NCBI RefSeq assembly: GCF_026559675.1
Contig: NZ_CP092891.1
Location: 1,550,001 to 1,614,000 of the forward strand
Source of the DNA: Microbacterium oxydans
GTDB lineage: Bacteria > Actinomycetota > Actinomycetes > Actinomycetales > Microbacteriaceae
Length of the DNA stretch: 64,000 bases
Reading direction: 5' to 3'
A model generated the notes under the pieces. It was not told the DNA's origin. It saw only the letters and a list, made by a program, of their open reading frames with translations, and did not search any database. The position numbers were made by a program, and so were the translations under genes. The first letter of the stretch is position 1, and every line of letters starts with the position of its first letter. Of the stretch, positions 1 through 10,723 are shown in pieces.

Positions 1-123
1 GGGACCCTCAGATTCTGATACTGTTGAGACGTGCCCGCCGCTCGCCCGCGAGCGCTTGCGCTGTGTAGCACACCGACCATCGTCGCCCCGGTTTAGACCG
101 GTGCCCCGAAGCTGGAGCCCGCG
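1..123. other. Sequence upstream of atpB
   Basis: No complete gene is visible. The edge could carry the last codons of an upstream atp-operon gene such as atpI, but no reading frame identifies itself. A short hairpin (CCGGT, loop TTAG, ACCGG) sits at 88-101, just ahead of the proposed atpB Shine-Dalgarno GGAG at 114-117. Confidence 0.4.
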
Positions 124-1210
<1,087 letters not shown>

Positions 1211-1237
1211 TCCTCACCGACTTCTGAAGGAGACAGG

Positions 1238-1792
1238 ATGCTGAACGCTCTTGTCACGAACCTCGCAGCAGAGGGTGAGCCGAACAACCCGCTCATCCCT
1301 GCGTGGTACGACATCATCTGGTCGGGCCTCTGGTTCATCGTCATCCTCATCGTGGTCTGGAAGGTCGCCCTTCCGAAGCTGACGAAGATGCTCGATGAGC
1401 GCTCCGCCGCGATCGAGGGCAACATCGCCAAGGCCGACGAGGCGCAGAAGCAGGCGGAGGCGGCACTCGAGGAGTACACGCGTCAGCTCGCTGAGGCGCG
1501 TACCGAGGCCGGCGAGATCCGCGAGGCCGCCCGTGAGGACGGCAAGAAGATCGTCGCCGAGGCGAAGGATGCCGCGACCTCCGAGGCCGCACGCATCACC
1601 GCCACCGCGCACACGCAGATCGAGGCCGAGCGTCAGACCGCTCTCGTCTCGCTGCGCAGCGAGGTCGGAACGCTCGCCATCGACCTCGCCGGTGGCGTGG
1701 TCGGCGAGACGCTGTCCGACGACGCACGTGCGACGGCTGTCGTCGATCGCTTCCTCGCCGAGCTCGAGGCATCCGAGAAGGCGGCTCAGTAA
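1238..1792 (+). CDS. atpF: F0F1 ATP synthase subunit b
   Basis: Peripheral stalk subunit of 184 residues. One N-terminal membrane helix (about 29-50, IIWSGLWFIVILIVVWKVAL) is followed by a long charged, Ala/Glu-rich helix (55-150) that forms the stator coiled coil. AAGGAG lies 5-10 nt ahead of the ATG. The stop TAA overlaps the atpH ATG (TAATG), so b and delta are probably translationally coupled, which suits two stator subunits made in fixed ratio. Confidence 0.95.
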   Translation: MLNALVTNLAAEGEPNNPLIPAWYDIIWSGLWFIVILIVVWKVALPKLTKMLDERSAAIEGNIAKADEAQKQAEAALEEYTRQLAEARTEAGEIREAAREDGKKIVAEAKDAATSEAARITATAHTQIEAERQTALVSLRSEVGTLAIDLAGGVVGETLSDDARATAVVDRFLAELEASEKAAQ

Positions 1793-2583
1793 TGGGCAGC
1801 GCGACCACTCAGGCACTCGCGGCATCCATCAAGACGCTTGCCGCAGCGAAGGACGTCTCTCTCGACACCGCACGGGAGCTGCTGGCTGCCGCGCGTGCTG
1901 TGAGCGAGTCGTCCCAGCTGAGCGGCGCGCTTGCTGACCCTTCCGCTCCCGCCGCGGCACGACAGAACGTCGTCGCCGCGGTGTTCGGCGGGTTCTCCGC
2001 AGGCAGTCAGGGCGTTCTGAAGACCGCCGTGGCTGAGCGCTGGTCGAACGCGGGTGAACTCGTCGACGGTATCGAGGAGCTCGCGATCCGCGCTGCCGCG
2101 ATCGCCGAGCCGGATGCGGACATCGAAGGGGAGCTGTTCGGCTTCTCCCGGGTGATCGCGGCCAACCCCGAGCTCGAGCTCGCGCTCGGCAGCCACATCG
2201 GGGGAGAAGACGCCAAGAGCACGCTCATCGAGCGTCTCCTGGCCGAAGGCTCCACGAGCGCCGCCACGACGCTGATCATCTCGTCGCTCGTGCGTCAGCC
2301 GCGCGGACGCCGCGTGCGTCGGCTGCTGAACCGGGCGATGGACATCGTCTCGAGCCAGCGCGGTCGCGTGGTCGCCACGGTTCACACCGCGGCTGCCCTC
2401 ACCGACGCGCAGAGCGCCCGTCTCAGCGACTCGCTCTCGCGTCGCTACGACGGTCAGGTGTCGCTCAACGTCGTCATCGACCCCGCCGTGGTCGGAGGTC
2501 TGCGCGTGCAGATCGCCGATGACGTCATCGACGGCAGCATCTCCGCACGACTCGCCGACCTTCGCCAGAAGCTCGCGGGCTAA
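1792..2583 (+). CDS. atpH: F0F1 ATP synthase subunit delta
   Basis: 263-residue delta subunit (OSCP) that joins the F1 head to the b-subunit stalk. It is the long actinobacterial form; E. coli delta is about 177 residues. The C-terminal OSCP signature region is visible ([21 protein letters not shown], about 229-249). The start overlaps the atpF stop by one base. A 47-nt gap with AAGGGAAG separates it from atpA. Confidence 0.95.
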   Translation: MGSATTQALAASIKTLAAAKDVSLDTARELLAAARAVSESSQLSGALADPSAPAAARQNVVAAVFGGFSAGSQGVLKTAVAERWSNAGELVDGIEELAIRAAAIAEPDADIEGELFGFSRVIAANPELELALGSHIGGEDAKSTLIERLLAEGSTSAATTLIISSLVRQPRGRRVRRLLNRAMDIVSSQRGRVVATVHTAAALTDAQSARLSDSLSRRYDGQVSLNVVIDPAVVGGLRVQIADDVIDGSISARLADLRQKLAG

Positions 2584-2630
2584 CACGACTTCGCGCGGGG
2601 AACCGCGCACCCAGATACAAAGGGAAGACA

Positions 2631-4271
2631 ATGGCAGAACTATCGATCAGCCCCGACGTCATCCGTGACGCGCTGAAGGACTTCGCCGCAGCATACGAGC
2701 CCTCCGGGGCCGGGGCGACCGAGGTCGGCACGGTCATCGACGCCGCCGACGGCATCGCTCACGTCGAGGGACTGCCCGGCGTCATGGCGAACGAGCTCGT
2801 GATCTTCGCGGACGGCACCAAGGGTCTCGCGCAGAGCCTGAACGAGCACGAGATCGGTGTCGTCGTCCTCGGCGAGTTCACCGGTGTCGAGGCCGGCCAG
2901 GAAGTCACCCGTACCGGTGAGGTCCTCTCGGTCCCCGTCGGCGACGGCTACCTCGGCCGCGTGGTCGACCCGCTCGGCAACCCGATCGACGGCCTCGGCG
3001 CGATCGAGACCGAGGCTGTCCGTGCCCTCGAGCTCCAGGCGCCCGGCGTCATGCAGCGCAAGTCGGTGCACGAGCCGATGCAGACCGGCATCAAGGCCAT
3101 CGACGCGATGATCCCCGTCGGCCGTGGTCAGCGTCAGCTGATCATCGGTGACCGCCAGACCGGCAAGACGGCCATCGCGATCGACACGATCATCAACCAG
3201 AAGGCCAACTGGGAGTCGGGCGACGTCAACAAGCAGGTCCGCTGCATCTACGTCGCCATCGGCCAGAAGGGCTCGACCATCGCTTCGGTGAAGGGCGCGC
3301 TCGAAGAGGCCGGCGCCCTGGAGTACACCACGATCGTGGCCGCTCCGGCATCCGACCCCGCCGGCTTCAAGTACCTGGCTCCCTACACCGGTTCGGCCAT
3401 CGGCCAGCACTGGATGTACGGCGGCAAGCACGTCCTCATCATCTTCGACGACCTATCGAAGCAGGCCGAGGCCTACCGTGCCGTCTCCCTCCTGCTGCGC
3501 CGCCCGCCGGGCCGCGAGGCTTACCCGGGTGACGTGTTCTACCTGCACTCGCGTCTGCTCGAGCGTTGCGCGAAGCTGTCCGACGAGCTCGGTGCCGGTT
3601 CCATGACGGGTCTTCCCATCATCGAGACCAAGGCGAACGACGTCTCGGCGTACATCCCGACCAACGTGATCTCGATCACCGACGGCCAGATCTTCCTCCA
3701 GTCCGACCTCTTCAACGCCAACCAGCGTCCGGCGGTCGACGTGGGTATCTCGGTCTCGCGAGTCGGTGGTGACGCGCAGGTCAAGTCGATCAAGAAGGTC
3801 TCCGGAACGTTGAAGCTGGAGCTGGCGCAGTACCGCTCGCTCGAGGCCTTCGCGATGTTCGCGTCCGACCTCGACGCGGCCTCGCGTCGTCAGCTCTCCC
3901 GCGGTGCGCGCCTGACCGAGCTGCTCAAGCAGCCTCAGTACTCGCCGTACCCCGTCGAGGAGCAGGTCGTCTCGATCTGGGCCGGTACCAACGGCAAGCT
4001 CGACACGATCGAGGTGGAGGACGTCCTCCGCTTCGAGCGCGAGCTCCTGGACTACCTGCGTCGCAACACCACGGTTCTCGACACGCTGCGCGACACCAAC
4101 GTCCTCGATGACGCCACGGTCGCCGAGCTCGAGAAGCAGACGGATGCCTTCATCCTGGAGTTCCAGGGCGGCAAGGGTCACGCCATCGGCGCCCCGGGCC
4201 ACGAGGAGCACGCTGCAGCCGAGGCTGAGGACGTCAACCAGGAGAAGATCGTCAAGGGTCGTCGCGCGTAA
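2631..4271 (+). CDS. atpA: F0F1 ATP synthase subunit alpha
   Basis: Non-catalytic nucleotide-binding subunit of F1, 546 residues. An N-terminal beta-barrel is followed by the nucleotide-binding domain with P-loop GDRQTGKT (about 174-181) and the family signature near [14 protein letters not shown]. The C-terminal helical domain ends in an acidic, Ala-rich tail (about 515-546). GGGAAG precedes the ATG. Sits in the canonical order delta-alpha-gamma-beta-epsilon. Confidence 0.97.
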   Translation: MAELSISPDVIRDALKDFAAAYEPSGAGATEVGTVIDAADGIAHVEGLPGVMANELVIFADGTKGLAQSLNEHEIGVVVLGEFTGVEAGQEVTRTGEVLSVPVGDGYLGRVVDPLGNPIDGLGAIETEAVRALELQAPGVMQRKSVHEPMQTGIKAIDAMIPVGRGQRQLIIGDRQTGKTAIAIDTIINQKANWESGDVNKQVRCIYVAIGQKGSTIASVKGALEEAGALEYTTIVAAPASDPAGFKYLAPYTGSAIGQHWMYGGKHVLIIFDDLSKQAEAYRAVSLLLRRPPGREAYPGDVFYLHSRLLERCAKLSDELGAGSMTGLPIIETKANDVSAYIPTNVISITDGQIFLQSDLFNANQRPAVDVGISVSRVGGDAQVKSIKKVSGTLKLELAQYRSLEAFAMFASDLDAASRRQLSRGARLTELLKQPQYSPYPVEEQVVSIWAGTNGKLDTIEVEDVLRFERELLDYLRRNTTVLDTLRDTNVLDDATVAELEKQTDAFILEFQGGKGHAIGAPGHEEHAAAEAEDVNQEKIVKGRRA

Positions 4272-4290
4272 CCGCGTGAGGTACTGACAT

Positions 4291-5187
4291 ATGGGCGCTC
4301 AACTCAGGGTCTACAAGCAGAAGATCTCTTCTGCTCAGACGACCAAGAAGATCACGAAGGCGATGGAACTCATCGCGGCTTCGCGCATCCAGAAGGCGAT
4401 GGCACGCGTCAAGGCGTCTACTCCCTTCGCGCGTGCCGTGACGAGGGCCGTGTCGGCCGTCGCGACGCACTCGAACGTGGACCACCCGCTGACCCGCGAG
4501 TCCGAGAACATCACCCGCTCCGCGGTCGTGATCTTCTCCTCGGACCGCGGTCTCGCCGGAGCCTTCAACTCGCAGATCCTCCGTGAGGGTCTCGAGGTGG
4601 CGGAGCTCCTGCGGGAGCAGGGCAAGGAGCCGGTCTTCTACCTCATCGGTCGCAAGGCCGTCGGATACTTCCAGTTCCGACGCCTCGCTTCCGCTGCGGA
4701 GTGGACCGGCGACACCGACACCCCGTCGTTCCACACCGCGGAGGAGATCTCGGCCACGCTGCTCGAGGCCTTCTCCCGTGGTGGGCAGGACGGCGGCGTC
4801 GACGAGATCCACCTCGTGTACAACCGTTTCGTCAGCATGATGACGCAGTCGCCGGAATCCGTGCGCCTGCTCCCGCTGGAGATCACGGAAGCCGATGAGT
4901 CGGAAGCCGGTAGCACCGTCTACCCGCTGTACGAGTTCGAGCCGGATGCCGAGACCGTTCTCGACGCCATCCTGCCGGTGTACATCCAGAGCCGCGTCTT
5001 CAACGCTCTCCTGCAGTCGTCTGCTGCCAAGCAGGCCGCGACGCAGAAGGCGATGAAGTCGGCCAGCGACAACGCCGACAAGCTCATCACCGACTACACC
5101 CGTCTGCGCAACAACGCGCGTCAGGCGGAGATCACGCAGCAGATCGCCGAGATCGTCGGCGGCGCCGACGCCCTCTCGAGCAAATAG
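4291..5187 (+). CDS. atpG: F0F1 ATP synthase subunit gamma
   Basis: Central rotor shaft of F1, 298 residues. The N-terminal helix ([20 protein letters not shown]) and C-terminal helix ending [15 protein letters not shown] are the two conserved halves of the coiled coil inserted in the alpha3beta3 head; the Rossmann-like middle binds epsilon and the c-ring. ATG with GTGAGG upstream. Lies 19 nt after atpA and 21 nt before atpD. Confidence 0.97.
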   Translation: MGAQLRVYKQKISSAQTTKKITKAMELIAASRIQKAMARVKASTPFARAVTRAVSAVATHSNVDHPLTRESENITRSAVVIFSSDRGLAGAFNSQILREGLEVAELLREQGKEPVFYLIGRKAVGYFQFRRLASAAEWTGDTDTPSFHTAEEISATLLEAFSRGGQDGGVDEIHLVYNRFVSMMTQSPESVRLLPLEITEADESEAGSTVYPLYEFEPDAETVLDAILPVYIQSRVFNALLQSSAAKQAATQKAMKSASDNADKLITDYTRLRNNARQAEITQQIAEIVGGADALSSK

Positions 5188-6663
<1,476 letters not shown>

Positions 6664-6665
6664 CC

Positions 6666-6926
6666 ATGGCGCTGCATGTCAGCCTCGTCTCCGCTGACGC
6701 GGAGGTCTGGACGGGAGAGGCGAGCCTCGTGGTCGCCAAGACCGTCGAGGGTGAGATCGGCTTCATGACCGGCCACGAGCCGGTGCTCGCCATCCTCGCC
6801 GAAGGCCAGGTCCGCATCACTCAGTCCGATGGCACCAAGGTGCTGGCCAACGCGCAGGACGGGTTCCTCTCCATGGAGGGCGACACCCTGACGATCGTCG
6901 CCGGCAACGCGGCACTCATCGCCTAG
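6666..6926 (+). CDS. atpC: F0F1 ATP synthase subunit epsilon
   Basis: 86-residue epsilon subunit that links gamma to the c-ring and regulates hydrolysis. Only the N-terminal beta-sandwich is present (MALHVSLVSADAEVW, then GEIGFMTGHEPVLA). The C-terminal helical hairpin of E. coli epsilon (about 139 residues) is absent, as is common in actinobacteria. Last gene of the operon, followed by a strong hairpin. Confidence 0.95.
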   Translation: MALHVSLVSADAEVWTGEASLVVAKTVEGEIGFMTGHEPVLAILAEGQVRITQSDGTKVLANAQDGFLSMEGDTLTIVAGNAALIA

Positions 6927-6943
6927 CAGCACTCGTTTCGACA

Positions 6944-6981
6944 CGTCCGCCTCGGTACCCGCTCGGGTCCCGAGGCGGACG
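6944..6981 (+). terminator. Terminator hairpin of the atp operon
   Basis: A perfect 12-bp inverted repeat, CGTCCGCCTCGG at 6944-6955 and CCGAGGCGGACG at 6970-6981, begins 17 nt after the atpC stop. The loop can form a further ACCC/GGGT stem. No T-tract follows, which is usual for terminators in high-GC actinobacteria. Confidence 0.75.
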
Positions 6982-7003
6982 CGTCTGCATCCACCGAGGT
7001 TTC

Positions 7004-7750
7004 ATGAAGATCCTGCTCCCTCCGTCGGAGACCAAGCACGTGGGCGGCGACGGCGCGCCGCTCGACGTCCACTCGCTGGCACTGCCCGGGCTGGCGGAGC
7101 ATCGCACCGCGGTTGTCGACGCCCTCGTCGAGCTCTCGGCGGACGAGGCATCGGCGCGCCGGGTCCTCAAGCTGAGCGAACGTCAGCTCGGTGACATCGC
7201 GCACAACCGCGCGCTGCGGACGGCCCCCACGATGGCGGCGGTCGACCGCTACACCGGGGTGCTGTACGACGCGCTCGAGGCGCCGTCGCTCTCCGCGGCC
7301 TCGCGGCGCTGGCTGGGGGAGCACGTCTGGATCCACAGCGCGCCGCTCGGCCCGGTCGGTGCTCTCGATGCCGTGCCGACCTACCGCCTCGCGGCCGGCA
7401 CCTCTCTTCCCGGGGTCCCACCCCTCCGCCGGCACTGGGCAGAGGCGACGTCGGAGGCGATCGGCGCGGCAGCGCCCGTCTTCGTGCTCGACCTGCGGAG
7501 CGAGGCGTACGTGGCGCTCGGGCCGATTCCGGCGACCGTGCCGTCCGCCTATGTCCGCGTCGTGACACCGCACGGCAGAGCGCTGAACCATTTCAACAAG
7601 AAGTCCAAGGGGCTGCTCGTGCGCGCACTCGCGGAGGACCGGCCGCGTGCGGGGTCGCTTCGTGCGTTGCGGTCCTGGGCCGAGTCCCGGGGCATCGTCC
7701 TCCGAGACGCCGACCAGCCTGGCACGATCGAACTCGTCGTGGCGGAGTAG
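7004..7750 (+). CDS. yaaA: YaaA-family peroxide stress protein
   Basis: 248-residue protein of the YaaA/DUF328 family, linked in E. coli to limiting intracellular iron and oxidative DNA damage under peroxide. Family features visible are the N-terminal MKILLPPSETK, the central TPTMAAVDRYTGVLYDAL-like segment and the C-terminal HFNKKSKGLLVRAL basic motif. ATG with CGAGG 7 nt upstream. It stands alone after the atp terminator. The start is clear and the family call is firm; the role in this organism is by homology only. Confidence 0.85.
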   Translation: MKILLPPSETKHVGGDGAPLDVHSLALPGLAEHRTAVVDALVELSADEASARRVLKLSERQLGDIAHNRALRTAPTMAAVDRYTGVLYDALEAPSLSAASRRWLGEHVWIHSAPLGPVGALDAVPTYRLAAGTSLPGVPPLRRHWAEATSEAIGAAAPVFVLDLRSEAYVALGPIPATVPSAYVRVVTPHGRALNHFNKKSKGLLVRALAEDRPRAGSLRALRSWAESRGIVLRDADQPGTIELVVAE

Positions 7751-7840
7751 CTGCGAGACCTGCGGAATCCGGCTTCCCGTACAGGTCCGGATCGAACGCG
7801 CCCGAGCGCGGAGAGTCATGCGCCCGGTGCTTCGACACGC

Positions 7841-7846
7841 TATTGT
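7841..7846 (+). promoter_or_regulatory. Candidate -10 box for the DUF5684-type gene
   Basis: TATTGT lies 43 nt before the ATG at 7890 and would give a leader of about 37 nt that contains the GGAGG Shine-Dalgarno at 7880-7884. No good -35 box is visible. Confidence 0.45.
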
Positions 7847-7889
7847 GATCAACGCACGACGCCGCATCATGAACTTCTTGGAGGGAACC

Positions 7890-8714
7890 ATGGACGACTA
7901 CTACGGCTACGGGGGTCTGTCAGGTGGCGCGCTCGTCGCGCTGATCCTGGTCTACACGATCCTGCCGCTCGCCATCTACGCGCTCTACTCGTGGTTCTAC
8001 ATGAGGATCTTCGAGAAGGCGGGAGTCCAGGGGAAGTGGCGTGCGTGGGTTCCGGTCTACAACTCCATGATCTTCTACAAGCTCGGTGACCTGAGCCCCT
8101 GGCTCGTGCTCTACCTGATCGGCGCCAGCATCCTCGGCGCGATCATCCCGTTCCTGGGCTGGTTCCTCATCCTCCCGCTCGCCGGCATCGCCGCTCGCGT
8201 CCTCGACCTGATCGCGGCCTGGCGCGTCGGTCTCAAGCTGCAGAAGGATGCCGTCTGGGTCATCCTCTACTTCTTCCTCCCGCCCGTGTGGCTCGGTATC
8301 AACGCGTTCGACAAGTCGCGTTGGAACTCGAACATCCAGCCCGCATCGTGGGCGGCGAACTCGCTGCTCGGCGACCGCACCGCCTGGGACGGCATTCCGG
8401 CACAGGCATCCGCCGCCCCGCAGCCCGGATACGGTGCCCCGCAGCCCGGCTACGGCGCCCCGCAGGGTTACGCTCCGCCCGCCCCGCAGGGGTACGCGCC
8501 GCCCGCCCAGCCCGGCTACGCGCCTCCGGCGACGCCCACCGCTCCGGCGACGGGTGCCCCGGTTCCGCCGGTGCCGCCGACCACGCCGCCGGCGCCTCCT
8601 GCCGCTCCGCCGGCAGCACCGCCCGCACCTCCGACCGCTCCGCCGGCAGCACCGCCGGCGCCGCCCGCGGCACCGCCGGCCCCGCCGACGGATCCCACGC
8701 AGCCGCCTGCGTGA
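7890..8714 (+). CDS. DUF5684-type membrane protein with Pro-rich tail
   Basis: 274 residues. Residues 10-150 hold about four membrane segments with the pattern VQGKWRAWVPVYNSMIFYKL followed by hydrophobic helices, which matches my recollection of DUF5684 proteins. From about 170 the protein is low-complexity: PGYGAPQ/QGYAPP repeats, then a long Pro/Ala run to the C-terminus. The tail may lie in the cytoplasm or wall and bind partners. ATG with GGAGG 5 nt upstream; longer upstream frame extension is rejected because it would cross the candidate promoter. Function unknown. Confidence 0.75.
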   Translation: MDDYYGYGGLSGGALVALILVYTILPLAIYALYSWFYMRIFEKAGVQGKWRAWVPVYNSMIFYKLGDLSPWLVLYLIGASILGAIIPFLGWFLILPLAGIAARVLDLIAAWRVGLKLQKDAVWVILYFFLPPVWLGINAFDKSRWNSNIQPASWAANSLLGDRTAWDGIPAQASAAPQPGYGAPQPGYGAPQGYAPPAPQGYAPPAQPGYAPPATPTAPATGAPVPPVPPTTPPAPPAAPPAAPPAPPTAPPAAPPAPPAAPPAPPTDPTQPPA

Positions 8715-8721
8715 TCTCTGA

Positions 8722-8755
8722 CACAGAGCCCTCGACTTCGGTCGGGGGCTCTGTG
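8722..8755 (+). terminator. Intrinsic terminator with TTCG tetraloop
   Basis: Stem CACAGAGCCC (8722-8731) pairs with GGGCTCTGTG (8746-8755). The inner bases pair further and are capped by TTCG at 8737-8740. It begins 8 nt after the stop of the DUF5684-type gene and is followed by CTGTTC. Confidence 0.85.
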
Positions 8756-8789
8756 CTGTTCGGGATGCCGCCCGATCCGACGTGGCCGC

Positions 8790-8795
8790 TAACGT
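8790..8795 (+). promoter_or_regulatory. Leaderless-type -10 box for the aldo/keto reductase
   Basis: TAACGT followed by 7 nt and then ATG at 8803. Transcription would begin at or within a base or two of the start codon. Confidence 0.55.
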
Positions 8796-8802
8796 AGAGG
8801 AC

Positions 8803-9786
8803 ATGGTCTCGTCCCAGCGCCGCGTCGGCGCGTCCGGTCTTCTCGTCTCCTCCACCGGCCTCGGCTGCAACAACTTCGGACGGGCCGGCACCGCAACCGA
8901 GACCCTGTCGGGCACACGCGAGGTGATCGATGCCGCGCTCGCGAACGACATCACCTTCTTCGACACGGCCGACATGTACGGGGCGGTCGCCGGCGCCAGC
9001 GAGACCCTGATGGGCGAGGCGCTCGAGGGACGCCGCGACAGGGTCGTCCTGGCGACCAAGTTCGGGCAGGAGCGGGACATGGGCTACGCGTTCCCCGCGG
9101 CCCGCGGCTCCCGTCGCTACGTGCGTCGGGCGGTGGAGGAGTCCTTGCGACGACTGCGCACCGACTGGATCGATCTGTACCAGCTGCACCTGCCCGACCC
9201 GGAGACGCCGATCGCCGAGACCACCGACGCGCTCGACGAGCTCGTCCGCGAGGGGAAGATCCGCTATTACGGCCACTCGAACTTCACCGGGTGGCAGATC
9301 GCCGAGGCGGAGTTCACCACGCGCGCCCGCTCGACCGGTCGATTCATCTCCGCGCAGAACCACTACTCGCTGCTGGCTCGCGCGGCCGAGCGCGAGGTGC
9401 TGCCGGCGGTGGAGCGGTACCAGCTCGGCTTCTTCCCGTACTTCCCGCTGCACAACGGGCTCCTGACCGGGAAGTTCACCCGCGACGGCGGCCCGGCGTC
9501 GAGCAGGATCATGGCGACGCGGCGGCACGTCTGGGAGGACGCGCCGTGGGACGCGATCGAGGCCTTCCGCGGGTTCTGCGACGAGCGTGGCATCACCATG
9601 CTGCAGGCGACATTCGGGTGGCTCCTCGCCCGCCCGGCGGTGTCCAGCGTGATCGCCGGCGCGACCTCGGCCGCACAGGTCGAAGCGAACGCGGCGGCGG
9701 GCGATGCATGGCGTCCGGACGCGGCTGACCTCGAGATCATCGACGAATTGTTCCCGCTGCCCGCCGATCCGGGCGCCCGAGTGTGA
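8803..9786 (+). CDS. Aldo/keto reductase
   Basis: 327-residue NADPH-dependent oxidoreductase of the AKR superfamily, a soluble (beta/alpha)8 barrel. Visible motifs are VGASGLLVSSTGLGCNNFG at the N-terminus, FFDTADMYG with the catalytic Asp and Tyr, VLATKFG with the catalytic Lys, and DLYQLHLPDPETP. The C-terminal SSVIAGATSAAQVEAN is the usual cofactor-binding end. Substrate unknown. The ATG at 8803 is preferred over the in-frame GTG at 8782 because a -10-like TAACGT lies between them. No operon partner. Confidence 0.88.
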   Translation: MVSSQRRVGASGLLVSSTGLGCNNFGRAGTATETLSGTREVIDAALANDITFFDTADMYGAVAGASETLMGEALEGRRDRVVLATKFGQERDMGYAFPAARGSRRYVRRAVEESLRRLRTDWIDLYQLHLPDPETPIAETTDALDELVREGKIRYYGHSNFTGWQIAEAEFTTRARSTGRFISAQNHYSLLARAAEREVLPAVERYQLGFFPYFPLHNGLLTGKFTRDGGPASSRIMATRRHVWEDAPWDAIEAFRGFCDERGITMLQATFGWLLARPAVSSVIAGATSAAQVEANAAAGDAWRPDAADLEIIDELFPLPADPGARV

Positions 9787-9808
9787 CCGCGGCAGGGGTG
9801 AGTTCTAC

Positions 9809-9814
9809 TACGAT
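9809..9814 (+). promoter_or_regulatory. Candidate -10 box for the PP2C gene
   Basis: TACGAT, about 54 nt before the GTG at 9868. A start near 9821 would leave a leader with the CGGAGG ribosome site. Confidence 0.4.
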
Positions 9815-9867
9815 GTGTGAGTATCCTGCGACCGCCCGACCCGACGCAGGCTCATCGGAGGCAGCAC

Positions 9868-10665
9868 GTGGCTGAGACGAAGACGCACCGCGTCACGGTT
9901 GCGCAGCGCCCGCTGCTGCTGTCCTGGGCCGGGGTCACCGATCTCGGTCGGCGCCGTGAGACGAATCAGGATGCGTTCCTCGCCGAGTACCCGCTCTTCA
10001 TCGTCGCCGACGGCATGGGCGGTCATGCCGGGGGCGAGATCGCGAGTCGCAGCACGGTCGAGCGCCTTCAGGCTGTGGTCTCTGCCGGCGAGGTCAACCA
10101 CGCAGCGATCGAGAAGGCTCTCGAGCTCGCCGTGGGCGACATCGCCGACCATCCGGAGACGACCGACGAGGGCACCGGGACGACGCTCACCGGGGTGTAC
10201 CTGGACGGTGCCGGCGACGAGGCCCAGTGGGTCGTGCTGAACATCGGCGACTCCCGGGTCTATCTGCTCCGCGACGACCGACTCCTGCAGGTCACGACGG
10301 ATCACTCCGTGGTCCAGGAGCTCATCACGGCGGGCAAGCTCAGTCCGGAGGAGGCCGAAGGGCATCCGTACAGCAACGTGATCACGCGCGCGGTCGGCGC
10401 GAGCGAGCTCACGGCCCCGGACTACGTCACGATCGACGTGCGCGTCGGCGACCGATTCGTCATCTGCTCGGACGGGCTCACCAAGGAGCTCACCGACTAC
10501 GGGATCCAGCACTTCCTCCGCGAGAACTCCGACCCGGGCACGGGCGTCGAGGCGATGCTCGCCGCGGCGCTGGAGAACGGCGGCCGCGACAACGTGACCC
10601 TCATCATCGTGCAGGTCACGGACGAGGACGACTCGTCCTCCCCAATCGGCGACACCGCGGAGTAG
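9868..10665 (+). CDS. PP2C-family Ser/Thr protein phosphatase
   Basis: 265-residue metal-dependent phosphatase. Family motifs in order are GVTDLGRRRETNQDAF, FIVADGMGGHAGGE (metal Asp48), GTTLTGVYL, NIGDSRVYL, VICSDGLTKEL and GGRDNVTLI. No membrane segment, unlike mycobacterial PstP. No kinase gene is nearby. GTG start with CGGAGG 7 nt upstream; an earlier in-frame GTG at 9817 lacks a ribosome site. The next gene, 58 nt downstream, is an EccC/FtsK-like ATPase, so this may be a small two-gene unit, although a hairpin lies between them. Confidence 0.88.
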   Translation: MAETKTHRVTVAQRPLLLSWAGVTDLGRRRETNQDAFLAEYPLFIVADGMGGHAGGEIASRSTVERLQAVVSAGEVNHAAIEKALELAVGDIADHPETTDEGTGTTLTGVYLDGAGDEAQWVVLNIGDSRVYLLRDDRLLQVTTDHSVVQELITAGKLSPEEAEGHPYSNVITRAVGASELTAPDYVTIDVRVGDRFVICSDGLTKELTDYGIQHFLRENSDPGTGVEAMLAAALENGGRDNVTLIIVQVTDEDDSSSPIGDTAE

Positions 10666-10670
10666 CCGCT

Positions 10671-10690
10671 CCGCGCTGTGGAGAGCGCGG
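10671..10690 (+). terminator. Hairpin between the PP2C and FtsK-like genes
   Basis: CCGCGCT (10671-10677), six-base loop GTGGAG, AGCGCGG (10684-10690), starting 5 nt after the phosphatase stop. Could end or attenuate transcription before the ATPase gene; no T-tract. Confidence 0.5.
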
Positions 10691-10723
10691 ATTCCTGATC
10701 GCGCATGCGATCCACTGGGGTTC

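Noticed and set aside
7767-7792. Terminator after yaaA (ATCCGG/CCGGAT)
   Set aside because: Only 6-bp arms over a 14-nt loop; too weak to call.
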